Shown here: positions 8,931 to 18,875 of the stretch, piece by piece | Layout: every line of letters begins with the position of its first letter | Position numbering within the stretch: position 1 is the first letter of the stretch | NCBI RefSeq assembly: GCF_050948175.1 | Contig: NW_027490488.1 | Location: forward strand, 62,001-126,000 | Source of the DNA: Xylocopa sonorina | Taxonomy: Eukaryota; Arthropoda; Insecta; Hymenoptera; Apidae | Direction: 5' to 3' | DNA length: 64,000 bases | Notes under the pieces: model-generated | What the model was told of the DNA's origin: nothing | Database searches by the model: none | What the model saw: the letters and a program-made list of their open reading frames with translations, nothing else | Made by a program: the position numbers and the translations under genes

Positions 8931-11900
8931 ACATCACCGGCAAAACGAGTACGCCGAACGTTATTTTGCAAACAGAACTTCTAGTCGCGCCGACGCGATT
9001 CATGATCGATACCGGGGCGGAAGTCAATATCATTAAACGTTCAGCGTTAAAATCGTCCGCGCGCATAGATACTACGGAAATAGTCGTAATAACGGGTGTT
9101 ACCGACGGCAGAACCGTTACCCTAGGGACGGTAAACTTAGTTATTTTCGACCGCGTCGTCCCTTTCAACGTGGTGAGGGACGACTTTCCACTCAAAACCG
9201 CGGGAATCCTTGGCTCGGGATTTTGCGCGGACGCGGAGATTTCGTTTTTAAAGAAATATATTCGATGGAACGGTCAGACGATTCCCTTCGAGAACGAAAT
9301 AAAACCAATCGACGAACCGTCGCCGCATCCGAAACCTACTCCTCCGCTATCGCTACAAAATAAACAAACTCCGAGTACGCCGCATCGAAATCCTATCTCC
9401 GGCCCGCCGCCGCCGCAGCCTCCGCGTGAAGCACAGTCTCCTTCGAAACGCGATAAGCCTGCGAAACGTAATTCAAAGATAAAGAATAAAGTCTCTTCTC
9501 CGAAGTGCGGAGATCGAATAGCAATTCCTCCGCGCTCAAATATCGGGATTAAGGTCCGCGTAATTAACTCGAACCTCCCGGAAGGAATAATTCCGCGTAT
9601 AGATTTGGCGCCGGGGATATTCTTCGGAAACGCATTGGTAAGGGTAATACAGGGTAAAGCCGTCACCAGAATAATTAATTCTTCGGACCGCGCGGTGGAA
9701 ATCACCTTACCCAACGTAAACCTCGAGCCAATTCAAACCATGACTCCCCTCCACGAGGAAGAGAGTCCTTTACTATTTCCAATTTTTATTAAATCTGCTA
9801 TTTCCAATTCTAAATCCACTGTATCCGCCGTACCGATCGGCTCATCCCGCATAAGGGAAAATTCTAATTCTAATTCAATTTCTAATTCGACATCCTACTC
9901 GACGAACGAAGCTCCTCCTTCGCGTTACAACGTAGCTAGCGTACAACAATTATCCTACGCGCAAGCAGTCGGTAACAATGTAAAGCGGGATTCGAAGCCG
10001 AAAACGCCGCTACCGCCGAAATCCGCTGAATCCTCGGAATCGCGTCTAGAACGCATACTGAAGCTCCTCCGTCTCGATCACCTCAATCCTGAGGAAAAGG
10101 ACCATGTAATCCGTCTCATCTACAGCGCGCAGGATCGCTTTCATATCGAAGGCGACAAATTAGGTTATACGTCGGCCGCTACGCATAAAATTCCGACGAT
10201 CGACGATCGCCCCGTAAATGTAAAGCAGTATCGCTTTCCGCCAGCCCACAAGGAGGAGATTCGGCGACAAGTCGAGAAGTTATTACAAAAGGATGTCATC
10301 TCTCCTTCAAAATCGCCATTCAATTCACCACTGTGGGTTGTACCCAAGAAACCAGATTCCTTGGGCAACAAACAGTGGCGCGTCGTGATAGACTATCGCG
10401 CGCTTAATGAGAAGTCCGTAGCCGACGCGTATCCCCTCCCTTGCATCACCGAGATCTTGGACCAGCTCGGGAGCGCAAAGTATTTTAGCACCTTCGACCT
10501 CGCGAGCGGGTTCCACCAAATTCCTATGGAACCCGCCGATATTCCGAAAACCGCATTTTCCACGCCGCACGGGCACTACGAGTTTAAAAGGATGCCTTTC
10601 GGCCTGAAAAATGCGCCCGCAACTTTCCAAAGACTCATGGACAACGTCCTGTCCGGTCTTCAAGGCAACGAAATTTTTGTTTATCTAGATGATATTGTCA
10701 TATACGCCAGCTCTCTTCAGGAGCACAAAAATAAGTTCGAAAAATTAATGCAAAGGCTGAAAGAAGCTAATCTTGTTTTGCAACCGGACAAATGCGAGTT
10801 CCTGAGGAGAGAGGTTAGTTATCTAGGACATATCATCAGCGAACACGGGGTAAAACCGGACCCCAATAAGATAAGTGCCGTGAAAAATTTCCCACGACCC
10901 CGAAACGCGAAGCAAATCAAACAATTTCTCGGGCTCGCGGGGTATTATAGGAGATTTATAGCGAACTTTTCACAAATCGCCAAACCGTTGACGAATCTAC
11001 TCAAAAAAGACGCGCCTTTTACGTGGCGCAACGAACAAGAAAATTCTTTTGTAAGACTTCGGGACTGCCTATGCGAGGCGCCCATATTACAATATCCAAA
11101 TTTCAAGAAACCGTTTGTAATAACCACCGATGCGTCCGCCGAAGCGATCGGCGCTATTTTAAGTCAGGGTCCGATAGGCCGCGATTTGCCAATCGCGTAT
11201 ACGTCGCGATTACTGAACACCGCGGAAAGGAATTATTCCACTATCGAGAAGGAGTGTCTGGCGATTGTCTACGCTGTCCACTATTTTCGACCGTATATAT
11301 ACGGTAATCAATTTAAACTTGTTACCGATCATCGGCCGTTAGTGTGGATGAACTCGGTCAAAGACCCATCCAGTAGACTCGTGCGTTGGAGGCTCAAACT
11401 TGCAGAGTTTGACTACGAAATGGTTTACAAAAGCGGAAAGACAAACGTAAATGCAGACGCATTGTCGCGAAATCCTGTCCAAATTTTCCCGCTTTCCCAT
11501 AGTCACGACTCCGAGGACGACATCTTTGACGTCTCCCCGGAACTCCGCAAAAAATACTCCACTCCAGCGCCACCTCCTACACCGGTAACATCGGGAACCG
11601 ATTTACCGACGCCAGATATTCCTTCCTCTACCGACGCATCACCATCTCCGCACCCTGCTTCCGATAATCCAGAATTCTATATTCCTCTTCCAAACGAGCA
11701 CGTCAGATACGAGCCGTTATTTAAATTTAGCCGCGACTCCATTTCAACAAGACGAGACAACTTGGTTGTTTTCGTCACACGGTCAGGGCACCCATACGAC
11801 ACGGGCGCCAAAGACCTCGAGAGAGCCGGCAAATTCATCCCACACAGAGATCTCACCCTCTCAAAAGCAAGGGTTATCAAAATCGAACAAGATCATCAAA

Positions 11901-13576
11901 TCCAACTTCCAATTATCGATCACCCCAGCAGAACGGTCGATTTCCAAACAGCCATAGAAACCTTCCGATCCTTATACGACGTGGTGAATGAATTACAATT
12001 ATCATCATTCAGCATCGCACAAACTTCCATCGATTCCATTTCCTGGTCCAGAATACAAAAAATCCTACAAGATCTATTTTACGAGACAAATACCTGTATC
12101 ACAGTCTGCCAGGGCTTAATTCGAACCCCTTCGATCGAAGACAGATTGAAGATAATTAAAGAAAACCACGACTCACCCGTGGGAGGCCACAAGGGCGTCA
12201 ATAAAACTTACTCCCGTATTAGGCAACAATATTTTTGGCCTAATATGAAGACACAAATTCAAGAATATATCGGCAAGTGTAAGAGTTGCCAAACTGAAAA
12301 ATTAGTTAGAATCAAAACCAGGCAACCGCTTACCTTGACAGACACCCCTGGCAGGGCCTTTGATAAGATCTCTATGGATGTTATGGGTCCTCTCCCTGAA
12401 ACACCTGATGGTTTTACTAATATACTGACCATTCAGGATCTCCTCACGAAATATTCCATAGCTATCCCTCTAAAAACAACTACCGCAGTCGACATTGCCG
12501 ATGCATTGATCAGAGAATTCATTTGCAAGTTCGGATGCCCGAAGGGTATACTTACAGATCAGGGTTCAAATTTCATAAACAGTCTGATCAAAGCAATAGC
12601 AATTAAGTTTCGCATCAAACAGTACAAATCCACTGCATTTCATCCTCAAACGAACGGGTCTGTTGAGAGATCCCACCATGTCTTGGCCGAGTATTTGAAG
12701 CACTATATCGAGGCGAGTAACAACTGGGAAAAGTGGTTACCGTATGCAATGTTCTCGTATAATACTAGTGTACACGAGGGAACGCTGTATACACCGCACG
12801 AACTAGTGTTTGGAAGAATAGCAAGGACACCGTCAGCCACTCCTTTTCAGGATAATTCCGAAAACGAGACATATAGCGATTACCTTATCGAGCTCCACGA
12901 GAGAATTTCAAAATCACAGGAAATAGCGAAAACCAATTTAGATAACGCGAAACAAAAATCCAAATTCTATTACGATCGAAATCTTAACGTTCAAAATTTC
13001 GAGGTTGGTCAATGGGTTTATCTCTTAAAAGAACCCCATAAACATAAGTTTCAAGCACAGTATTCGGGACCATACAGAATTCTCGAAGTTTTGAACAAAA
13101 ACAACGTCAAACTCAATGTAAAAGGCCGACATAAGATTGTGCAAACTAATAAAATTAAGCTGTGTAAAAGAATGCATAGTATGTATAGCGCAAGAATGGG
13201 CGAAATGAAAGTGACACAATTCGAACTGAGTGATAGTGAAACCAGTGAACTTCAAACGAACGCTAATCGCGAAAGTGACTCTAGTTCCTCCAGTACGAAC
13301 AATGCTCATCAACGCCGTCCAGTACTCAAACGACCTCGCCAGGACGAGCCAGGCGAGAAATTCCAACCCTCCGAGTTCCGAAGGACAGACAAGAGATCTC
13401 GGCATGGCCGAGATTCTTTTTCCAAGGGGGGTGGTGTAACGTCAGGCGTACCACCTTCCACCCCCAGGAGGCCGTCTCCACCCACGTCATCTCCAGAGGA
13501 GCAATACGACAACTACTTCCTGGACTCACCCGCAATTACGCACCCATATTCCCTGTTCGCGTACATGCGGTCTTAG
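8822..13576 (+). CDS. pol: Pol polyprotein: protease, RT, RNase H, integrase
   Basis: It is reached by -1 frameshifting at 8816-8822; the frame is open from 8810 and has no ATG of its own near the start. Protease: FMIDTGAEVNII, catalytic Asp at 9008. Reverse transcriptase: VIDYRALN (about 10384), FDLASGFHQI (about 10495), catalytic YLDD at 10682-10693. RNase H: TTDASAEAIGA (about 11126), DHRPL, ending NADALSRNP (about 11475). Integrase: H-H-C-C zinc finger (GGHKGVNKTY to CKSCQTEK, about 12180-12300), then MDVMGPL, TDQGSNF and GSVERS, with exactly 35 residues between the second Asp and the Glu (DD35E). A GPY/F module (QYSGPYRILEV, about 13055) follows and there is no chromodomain. Pro/Ser/Thr-rich linkers separate protease from RT and RNase H from integrase. 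The last 47 codons lie in the 3' LTR. No stop interrupts the frame. Confidence 0.95.
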   Translation, partial: RPRPPHQPRDRSRGRTKSPPSRSKRYERRFNRDAAVNITGKTSTPNVILQTELLVAPTRFMIDTGAEVNIIKRSALKSSARIDTTEIVVITGVTDGRTVTLGTVNLVIFDRVVPFNVVRDDFPLKTAGILGSGFCADAEISFLKKYIRWNGQTIPFENEIKPIDEPSPHPKPTPPLSLQNKQTPSTPHRNPISGPPPPQPPREAQSPSKRDKPAKRNSKIKNKVSSPKCGDRIAIPPRSNIGIKVRVINSNLPEGIIPRIDLAPGIFFGNALVRVIQGKAVTRIINSSDRAVEITLPNVNLEPIQTMTPLHEEESPLLFPIFIKSAISNSKSTVSAVPIGSSRIRENSNSNSISNSTSYSTNEAPPSRYNVASVQQLSYAQAVGNNVKRDSKPKTPLPPKSAESSESRLERILKLLRLDHLNPEEKDHVIRLIYSAQDRFHIEGDKLGYTSAATHKIPTIDDRPVNVKQYRFPPAHKEEIRRQVEKLLQKDVISPSKSPFNSPLWVVPKKPDSLGNKQWRVVIDYRALNEKSVADAYPLPCITEILDQLGSAKYFSTFDLASGFHQIPMEPADIPKTAFSTPHGHYEFKRMPFGLKNAPATFQRLMDNVLSGLQGNEIFVYLDDIVIYASSLQEHKNKFEKLMQRLKEANLVLQPDKCEFLRREVSYLGHIISEHGVKPDPNKISAVKNFPRPRNAKQIKQFLGLAGYYRRFIANFSQIAKPLTNLLKKDAPFTWRNEQENSFVRLRDCLCEAPILQYPNFKKPFVITTDASAEAIGAILSQGPIGRDLPIAYTSRLLNTAERNYSTIEKECLAIVYAVHYFRPYIYGNQFKLVTDHRPLVWMNSVKDPSSRLVRWRLKLAEFDYEMVYKSGKTNVNADALSRNPVQIFPLSHSHDSEDDIFDVSPELRKKYSTPAPPPTPVTSGTDLPTPDIPSSTDASPSPHPASDNPEFYIPLPNEHVRYEPLFKFSRDSISTRRDNLVVFVTRSGHPYDTGAKDLERAGKFIPHRDLTLSKARVIKIEQDHQIQLPIIDHPSRTVDFQTAIETFRSLYDVVNELQLSSFSIAQTSIDSISWSRIQKILQDLFYETNTCITVCQGLIRTPSIEDRLKIIKENHDSPVGGHKGVNKTYSRIRQQYFWPNMKTQIQEYIGKCKSCQTEKLVRIKTRQPLTLTDTPGRAFDKISMDVMGPLPETPDGFTNILTIQDLLTKYSIAIPLKTTTAVDIADALIREFICKFGCPKGILTDQGSNFINSLIKAIAIKFRIKQYKSTAFHPQTNGSVERSHHVLAEYLKHYIEASNNWEKWLPYAMFSYNTSVHEGTLYTPHELVFGRIARTPSATPFQDNSENETYSDYLIELHERISKSQEIAKTNLDNAKQKSKFYYDRNLNVQNFEVGQWVYLLKEPHKHKFQAQYSGPYRILEVLNKNNVKLNVKGRHKIVQTNKIKLCKRMHSMYSARMGEMKVTQFELSDSETSELQTNANRESDSSSSSTNNAHQRRPVLKRPRQDEPGEKFQPSEFRRTDKRSRHGRDSFSKGGGVTSGVPPSTPRRPSPPTSSPEEQYDNYFLDSPAITHPYSLFAYMRS
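13396..13414 (+). other. 8-bp perfect hairpin just before the polypurine tract
   Basis: ATCTCGGC (13396-13403), loop ATG, GCCGAGAT (13407-13414). It is inside the pol coding sequence and ends 9 bases before the polypurine tract. It could be chance or an RNA element; nothing more can be said. Confidence 0.4.
13424..13434 (+). promoter_or_regulatory. Polypurine tract (plus-strand primer)
   Basis: AAGGGGGGTGG directly abuts the TG of the 3' LTR and follows a T-rich stretch (CTTTTTCC). That is the expected position and composition for plus-strand priming. One T interrupts the purine run. The tract is translated as part of pol (GGG residues). Confidence 0.85.
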
Positions 13577-14790
13577 GTATAAGCACACGACACGTTCATG
13601 TACATACACACACCACAAACACATAGAATTAAGGAAATGTACATAATATAAGTGCGCTAGAATTAAGACACGTTCACGCTCGAGCGCGCGGCCGACGCGC
13701 GCGGCTCACCGCGTAACGCGGTCGTCCCCACCACGAGCGGCCTCCCCGCTCTTCCGCCACGCGCCGTCCCCACTCCGGGGCCCAGCGACTCGCGCGCCTC
13801 GCGACCCGAGGAGGTCGCGGACGCGCTGATCCGAAGTCAGTTCCTATCTCGCCTCCGAATCGAGCACTTGGCTCCCAAGCAACGAGCTCTCAGCTCTAAT
13901 GCTTCTCTTTTTATCGCATCTCCCTTAGCGGAGTCCTTAACGTAAACTTAGTTCTATTTCAATCTCTTATTGTAACCTTATTCAATATCTTAGAATTAGT
14001 CGAAGTGTATTAGGGTAGTGAAATTATAGAATATACATTAGCTTTTACCAGATCCAACGCCTCTTTATTCAATATTCAATCATAATTCCTAATTCTAATT
14101 CGCTGGTACGCTCGCGAATATCTTACTAGTTCCGAATTCGTCTGCGATAGTCTTGAAGCTGGACGGTTAGAGCGAACCAACGCTTAGCTGCTCTTACTTC
14201 ACTGCTACCGTAACCGAGTATCTTGCGCCCACGCGGATCCCTGCAAGCTAGAGCGAACCAACGCTTAGCCGAGCAGTACCCTGTCAAAGCGCAAATACTC
14301 TCGATGAACTCCGAGCCTCCGAGAAAGCGTACACGACGCGCGGGACGAAAAGAATATATTCGACATCTTATTCGCGAATACGTGGGAGGTACACCCGAGT
14401 ACCCGTATCCGGATCACCATCGAGCAGCTTCCGTTCCCGTCAAGGAGGTTTTCGCCGCCGTACGTCCCGTACGAGCCCAGGACCGTCCAATTTCAGCGAC
14501 GATACGCACCAGCCAGGATCAACCTGCGTGGCGCCTTGTTCCAATAACCGTTCCGCCGTTCCAGCCGTACGCCGCTGCGATCCCGGTCTCCGACCCACGA
14601 CGTCCACGATACCTGGAACGGGAAAGCAAATAGAAATTCTATGCATCGAAAAGGTAAGTGCTGCATGTTTTATTCGGTAAATCGCGTCCTAACCGCCAAC
14701 GAACCCAGCTCCGCGCAATTCGCGTTGATTTCGGGAACCGGCTTAGACTCGTTTAACGTATCGAGTGCATCGGCACTCCGGGACGTGACA
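13435..14790 (+). repeat. 3' LTR (1356 bp)
   Basis: It matches the 5' LTR at a constant offset of 7265, with no difference in the lines I compared; the short-ORF and pol-tail translations are the same. It carries the last codons and stop of pol (to 13576). The end GTGACA is followed at once by the second CTAGG. Confidence 0.95.
14304..14633 (+). CDS. Short LTR-encoded ORF, 3' LTR copy (109 aa)
   Basis: Identical to the copy at 7039-7368. In the genomic transcript this copy would lie wholly or partly in the 3' end, so only the 5' LTR copy is likely to be translated from a full-length RNA. Read-through into the flanking satellite could also express it. Confidence 0.4.
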   Translation: MNSEPPRKRTRRAGRKEYIRHLIREYVGGTPEYPYPDHHRAASVPVKEVFAAVRPVRAQDRPISATIRTSQDQPAWRLVPITVPPFQPYAAAIPVSDPRRPRYLERESK

Positions 14791-15361
14791 CTAGGAAATA
14801 GCGCTTGCAGATGTTTACGTATCGAAGCAATAGAGTTCTAATGCTTCTTATATCGCGATATCGCACCACATTTCTATGTCTCATGATAAGATATAATATT
14901 CATTGCGAAGTGTTGTGTATTCTTCGTCTACACTTCAAATGAATGTAAATGCGACACTTGTTTGCTGGGAAATAGCGTTTGCAGATGGCTACGTATCGTA
15001 GCATTAGAGTTCTCATGCTTCTTAAAACGCGATATCGCATCTCATTTATATGTTTCATGATAAGATATAATATTCATTGCGAAGTGTCATGTATTCTCGT
15101 CTACACATCAAAAGAATGTAAAGGCGACTCTTCCTTACTAGGAAAAAGCGTTTGCAGATGTCTACGTATCGAAGCAATAGAGTTCTAAAGCTTCTTAAAT
15201 CGCGATATTGTATCTCATATCTATGTTTCACGATAAGATATAATATTCTTTGTGGAGTGTTATGTATCCTCGTCTACACTTCAAAAGAGTGTAAATGCAA
15301 CACTTCCTTGCTAGGGAATAGCGTTTCCAGATGTCTACGTATCGAAGCAATAGAGTTCTAA
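14791..15361 (-). repeat. 174-bp satellite block, R orientation (R1, right part)
   Basis: About 3.3 monomers continuing the array cut by the gypsy element. The first five bases are the second CTAGG target duplication. The last monomers carry the diagnostic variants TGTATTCTCGTCTACAC and CTAGGGAATAGCGTTTCCAG, which recur next to units 2 and 3. The array ends at AATAGAGTTCTAATG, exactly where unit 1 starts. Confidence 0.95.
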
Positions 15362-15413
15362 TGGGGAGGGGTAGAGGTCCTTCTCACATCCGGGAACAAT
15401 CCTGTTTGTCTCC

Positions 15414-15752
15414 ATGGACTATGGCAGCGGTCTTATCTTTGCAGAGCTCTGGATCCTATCCTTCGGGCTTCAGGGTCTCTTCTTCTTCACTTCCCGGCTC
15501 CTCCACCGTCGAGCCCGTCACGCTACCTCGGCGCACAGCCCTTCCGTGAACCTGCGGTCTTATTATCCGCCGAAGAGGCGTCTGATGGGTCGCTTCTTTC
15601 ATCAGCTCGCCAGTCTAATCCGTAGAACGGAGAGAGATAAAGGAACCCGGGGGGGGAGGGGGGCGGGAGAGGTTCTACCATCGTGTATTTCACGCTCCTC
15701 GCAAATACAGCTATCGCGATGGTCCGTGTCGCGCTTCTCGCATGGGTGGTGA
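15414..15752 (+). pseudogene. Frame-broken copy of the unit's 118-codon ORF
   Basis: It starts MDYGSGLIFAELWILSFG with a good start context (TCTCCATGG). It matches the unit 2 and 3 ORFs through FFHQLASLIRRTER. The G tract is interrupted and of different length here (15649-15666), shifting the frame so that the second hydrophobic segment is replaced by unrelated residues. The product is unknown. Confidence 0.35.
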
Positions 15753-15777
15753 TCTGCGAGCTAGTCTAACCGAAGCA

Positions 15778-15790
15778 GGGGGGGGGGGGG
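15778..15790. repeat. G-run (13 G)
   Basis: Second of two G tracts at the head of the unit; the first lies at about 15649-15666 and is interrupted. Tract lengths vary between the three units (19 and 12 in unit 2, 19 and an interrupted 11 in unit 3), as expected from slippage or sequencing error. Confidence 0.8.
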
Positions 15791-15877
15791 TGAGCGAGCC
15801 TTGTGACTTCACCACGTCACAGTACATACAAATTAGCGATTAAGTAGCTATGTGTTCAAATTCAATTCCGAATAATG

Positions 15878-16902
15878 CACTAAAAAGCATCCCAGATAAC
15901 AAACGGCAAGATGGTAGCGACACCATGCCGGCTCTATATTGCCACTTCCGAGGAGTGTCAACTGATTCGTAGTCATCTGTGACCGGATTCGTTGACTAAA
16001 ATGCCAGAACGTGTTACCAGCACGTTCTAGACAAGCGAATCGCGCAGAACCAGCACCATGGTGAGTCGCGTATCATCGCTCCATTCATGAATCTCCTCCG
16101 CAATGACGCAGGATCACATTTGGCATTGGAGAACCTGTGCTTTCATACAAATTAGCACCGTTAGATGTCAGTAGATGTTCAGCATATGAGTATTGATAGA
16201 CATTTTGATGGTCGTTTTCATATATTTATTGTTATTGAGCGAGTCGTGTATATTTCTTTCAATCCAACATAGACTAAAAATATTATTTATAAAAAAAATA
16301 TTACTTATAAAATAAAAGTTCATGCTGTTGCGTCCCTAACTTCGCCTTGTGTAATTTTTGAAATAACATGCTGTCATCGTATTTAATGTAACCCTCAATT
16401 GCATGAATTTGTAACAATAAATTGAAGAAAATATATATAATATAAGTGTATATATTTTTATGACAAAGTAATTATCGACTTTATGGAAAAAATCGCCCTA
16501 TCGAGCTAGTTTATAGAAAATAATAAAATCGAGTTCTTATATCTTTGTTTTGTGCCGGTGTATCTATTTTGGAATCAAAATAAATAAATTGCACAGTTTA
16601 GTCATTTTTCATATTTGCTTATAATTTTTATGGAAACAGCTTCCCCATTAGTAAATGTCAGCCTACGCCACAACCACGCGTGTAGCTATGGTGAGCTGAT
16701 AGTGTGATTGTCACGGCCGTGTAGCCCGTGTGCTATATCTCGGTGCTTTAATAGTGCCGTGATACGAATGCCGCCCCAGTACTAACAGTATGCCATTTCG
16801 AAAGCTGAGTAGAAGCACTTTGTTAGCACAGTTCTGTCACGGAATTCGTTCCATCCGTTGTCATTGGCGTGCCAATCGCTGGCTGTTTGGGATATTGTAG
16901 TG
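15878..16902. mobile_element. Candidate CACTA-like non-autonomous DNA transposon
   Basis: The left end reads CACTAAAAAGCATCCCAGA. The right end, reverse-complemented, reads CACTACAATATCCCAAACAG. The CACTA terminus and the ATCCCA block agree and the rest is weak. The interior is rich in short inverted repeats, for example AGAACGTG/CACGTTCT at 16006-16028 and ATTGGC/GCCAAT at about 16864-16877. I see no transposase and no target duplication (flanks ATG and CAT). The same ends occur in unit 2 (25189-26213) and unit 3 (53650-54674). It may instead be ordinary sequence with chance ends. Confidence 0.3.
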
Positions 16903-17587
16903 CATGAGGCAGACTTGTTCCTTATCATCGTCAAGGAGATGGATTTTCACTCCCCCCTTTTTGAATTTTTTAAATTATTGTTTGGAATTTTTGCCGTTTC
17001 TGTATCTCTATGACCGCATTGTGGATTCAACTTATGTACGATCTTTTTGGTCTTCATCTTTTGTTACATGTAATATTATATATGTGATGCACGTTTGTTA
17101 TATAATGCTCCGATTTGTAAGCCTCAGATACTTTTATTCTTTGGTAAAGCAACTTATTCGATTAATATATATTTATTAGACATAGATATAAACAATTAGA
17201 AAAATGTTATTAAAACGCTATTAAATATGTTGTTGCAATTATATATTTAAGGTCTGAAGATGTAGATGCAATTAATGTCCGATATTTTACGTGATCCAAT
17301 CGACGTATCAAATGAGGCTATGAAATATAAAAATCTTTTACTATTCTTCGACCCCTTTACATGTTACATGAATGATAAGTTCTGCAAGACGAGAAGCCTG
17401 AATTAGTGAGATATCTAGGAACATAAGTAATTTGTAAGTAACACATCTTTTCTCTTTGAAATATTTGCCTTTGCATAGAATAGAACGTATAGATATAATT
17501 GCCTGTTTTGTACCCATTTCGGTCCAATTATATTATAGCCTTTGAGCAGAAGTAATATTGATTATACTTGATTTTTGCAATAGTTCT

Positions 17588-18084
17588 TTAATTAACAGAT
17601 TTTATTAACCTAGAATCATCATTTGACGGATGTATCAATCTACTTGGTAGCTCCATCAGTTTCTTTTTCTGCTCGCTACTTTCCATTTTCAGATCCGTAT
17701 ACTTATCCTTTATCACCATCATATATGTTGCGTAAAATTACAAAAACTTTTTGTCCTCAAATTTTGCGGATATTTCAATTAAATTTCCTTTGATTAAATA
17801 AACGGAAATTAAAAAACAGTGGCACGTACCATTTCTTGGAAACGTTGTATCGTAATTTGCATCTGACTGTTTTGAAAGGCACGCACTTTACGTAACGTTT
17901 GCAATGATTTGGTTAGCGAAGTAAAGTAATATTCTACTTTCGAAATTGTTGGCTTTTGTAATTCTAAGGCAAATATATTCATCTGTCGACATCGTGAACA
18001 TTGTTTTTTGGCAAAATTCCAGAAAAACAAATATACTATAAGTAAAATAATAAACATCATAATATTAAATTTAACTCTGTTCAT
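17588..18084 (-). CDS. Candidate two-exon small membrane protein gene, unit 1
   Basis: Exon 1 is 18084-17830 and exon 2 is 17707-17588 (about 124 residues joined). The ATG at 18084 follows an acceptor-like CCAACAG. Residues about 5-24 (KFNIMMFIILLIVYLFFWNF) are a clear hydrophobic signal-anchor, followed by a basic Cys-containing stretch and helix-forming sequence. Exon 1 ends in a good donor (AAATG/GTACGT). A 122-bp AT-rich intron ends ATAAAG before DKYTDLKMESSEQKKKLMEL, a charged, probably coiled-coil stretch, and phase 0 is kept on both sides. I do not recognise the family. The copy in unit 2 has a nonsense codon; the one in unit 3 is open. Without transcripts the gene model is tentative. 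Confidence 0.3.
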
Positions 18085-18652
18085 CGTTGCCCTGTTGGAC
18101 ACATCCATAACAATACACAGGGTGGGGCAGTAATAATTAGCACCTCAGATATCCACGAAACTATAAGTATCATAGAAGTTTTTGCTAATATAAAATTGCA
18201 CAGTACAAAGGGGCCATCCGTTGATGAAAATAGTTTTTTTGTAAGTGGAGTTATGTTGGACATATGAAGGTTACCTTCATTTTTTAAAATGAATTGGTAT
18301 GTCCATTCTTCCGTAATACGATAGAGCATTTTAAAGCAAGTTTAACGATCTGTAACATGAAGGCATTGAAGGTTACAAAAAGTAAAGAAAGGCGATAATA
18401 CTCACAGTTTTGACAGTAAATGAAACATACGTATTGTAAACAGTGGTGGAAGGCGTAATACTTACCGTTAACTTCACTGTTAATAAACACTTTTCGAAGG
18501 GCATTTCAATAGTTTGCAGCATAAGTTAAACATGATAAGATTAGTATTGAAAAATCGGTTCGAATACGTTTGGTTAGGCTGTTCTTTGTGTCGTTCATTT
18601 TATAAGTACAGAGCTGCGGATTCCTGAGGACAGCTCACAAAATTGTTGAACT

Positions 18653-18875
18653 ATGGAAGATTATCATTGTGAATTTGAATCAAAAGGTAATTAAATTCCA
18701 TTAGATTGTAAACAGATCTCAATGTTTCATTTTAGATAGTAAGATTAAATACTCTTTACAAAACTGCAAGAATGGATACATACCTTTCTGTTATTATTAC
18801 TTCATAAAGAATTATAATTGCAATTATATAGTTCATTACGATAAAAAATATTTCTCAGAAAATTCTAAATATTAA
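18653..18875 (+). CDS. Candidate two-exon small Tyr-rich protein gene, unit 1
   Basis: Exon 1 is 18653-18686 (MEDYHCEFESK), with donor AAAAG/GTAATT. A 49-bp intron ends TTCATTTTAG, and exon 2 is 18736-18875. The joined product is 57 residues, rich in Tyr, Lys and Asn (for example NGYIPFCYYYFIKNYN). It ends SENSKY, with an AATAAA poly(A) signal overlapping the stop. It is divergent from the minus-strand gene, with about 570 bp between the two ATGs. The splice signals and open frame are suggestive, but the intron is very short and the family is unknown. The frame stays open in units 2 and 3 with a few amino-acid changes. Confidence 0.28.

Larger units (their letters stand above)
6170..14790 (+). 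mobile_element. Full-length Ty3/gypsy LTR retrotransposon
   Basis: This is an 8621-bp element inserted in the R satellite. Order: 5' LTR (6170-7525), PBS (7530-7547), gag (7599-8930), pol in the -1 frame (about 8822-13576), polypurine tract (13424-13434), 3' LTR (13435-14790). RT and RNase H precede integrase, which is the Ty3/gypsy order rather than Ty1/copia. Both LTRs run TG to CA, no difference was found between them in the segments I compared, and a 5-bp CTAGG duplication flanks the element. No disabling stop or frameshift is visible in gag or pol, so the element is recent and possibly still competent. No env ORF is present. It probably replicates inside the cell through virus-like particles, as the family usually does. 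Confidence 0.96.

Noticed and set aside
7405..9714. Antisense ORFs across gag and pol
   Set aside because: They are shadows of CpG-rich coding sequence on the opposite strand, with no motifs.
13200..13576. An env gene after integrase
   Set aside because: The pol frame runs to 13576 inside the LTR, and no separate ORF with signal peptide or membrane anchor is present.
16904..17179. Plus-strand ORF beginning MRQTCSLSSS in each unit
   Set aside because: Length varies between copies by stops, composition is low-complexity AT-rich, and no family or start signal is evident.
18081..18329. Minus-strand ORF beginning MLYRITEEWTYQF as a chemoreceptor fragment
   Set aside because: The resemblance was only impressionistic. 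The frame has a stop just upstream and no family motif can be shown.
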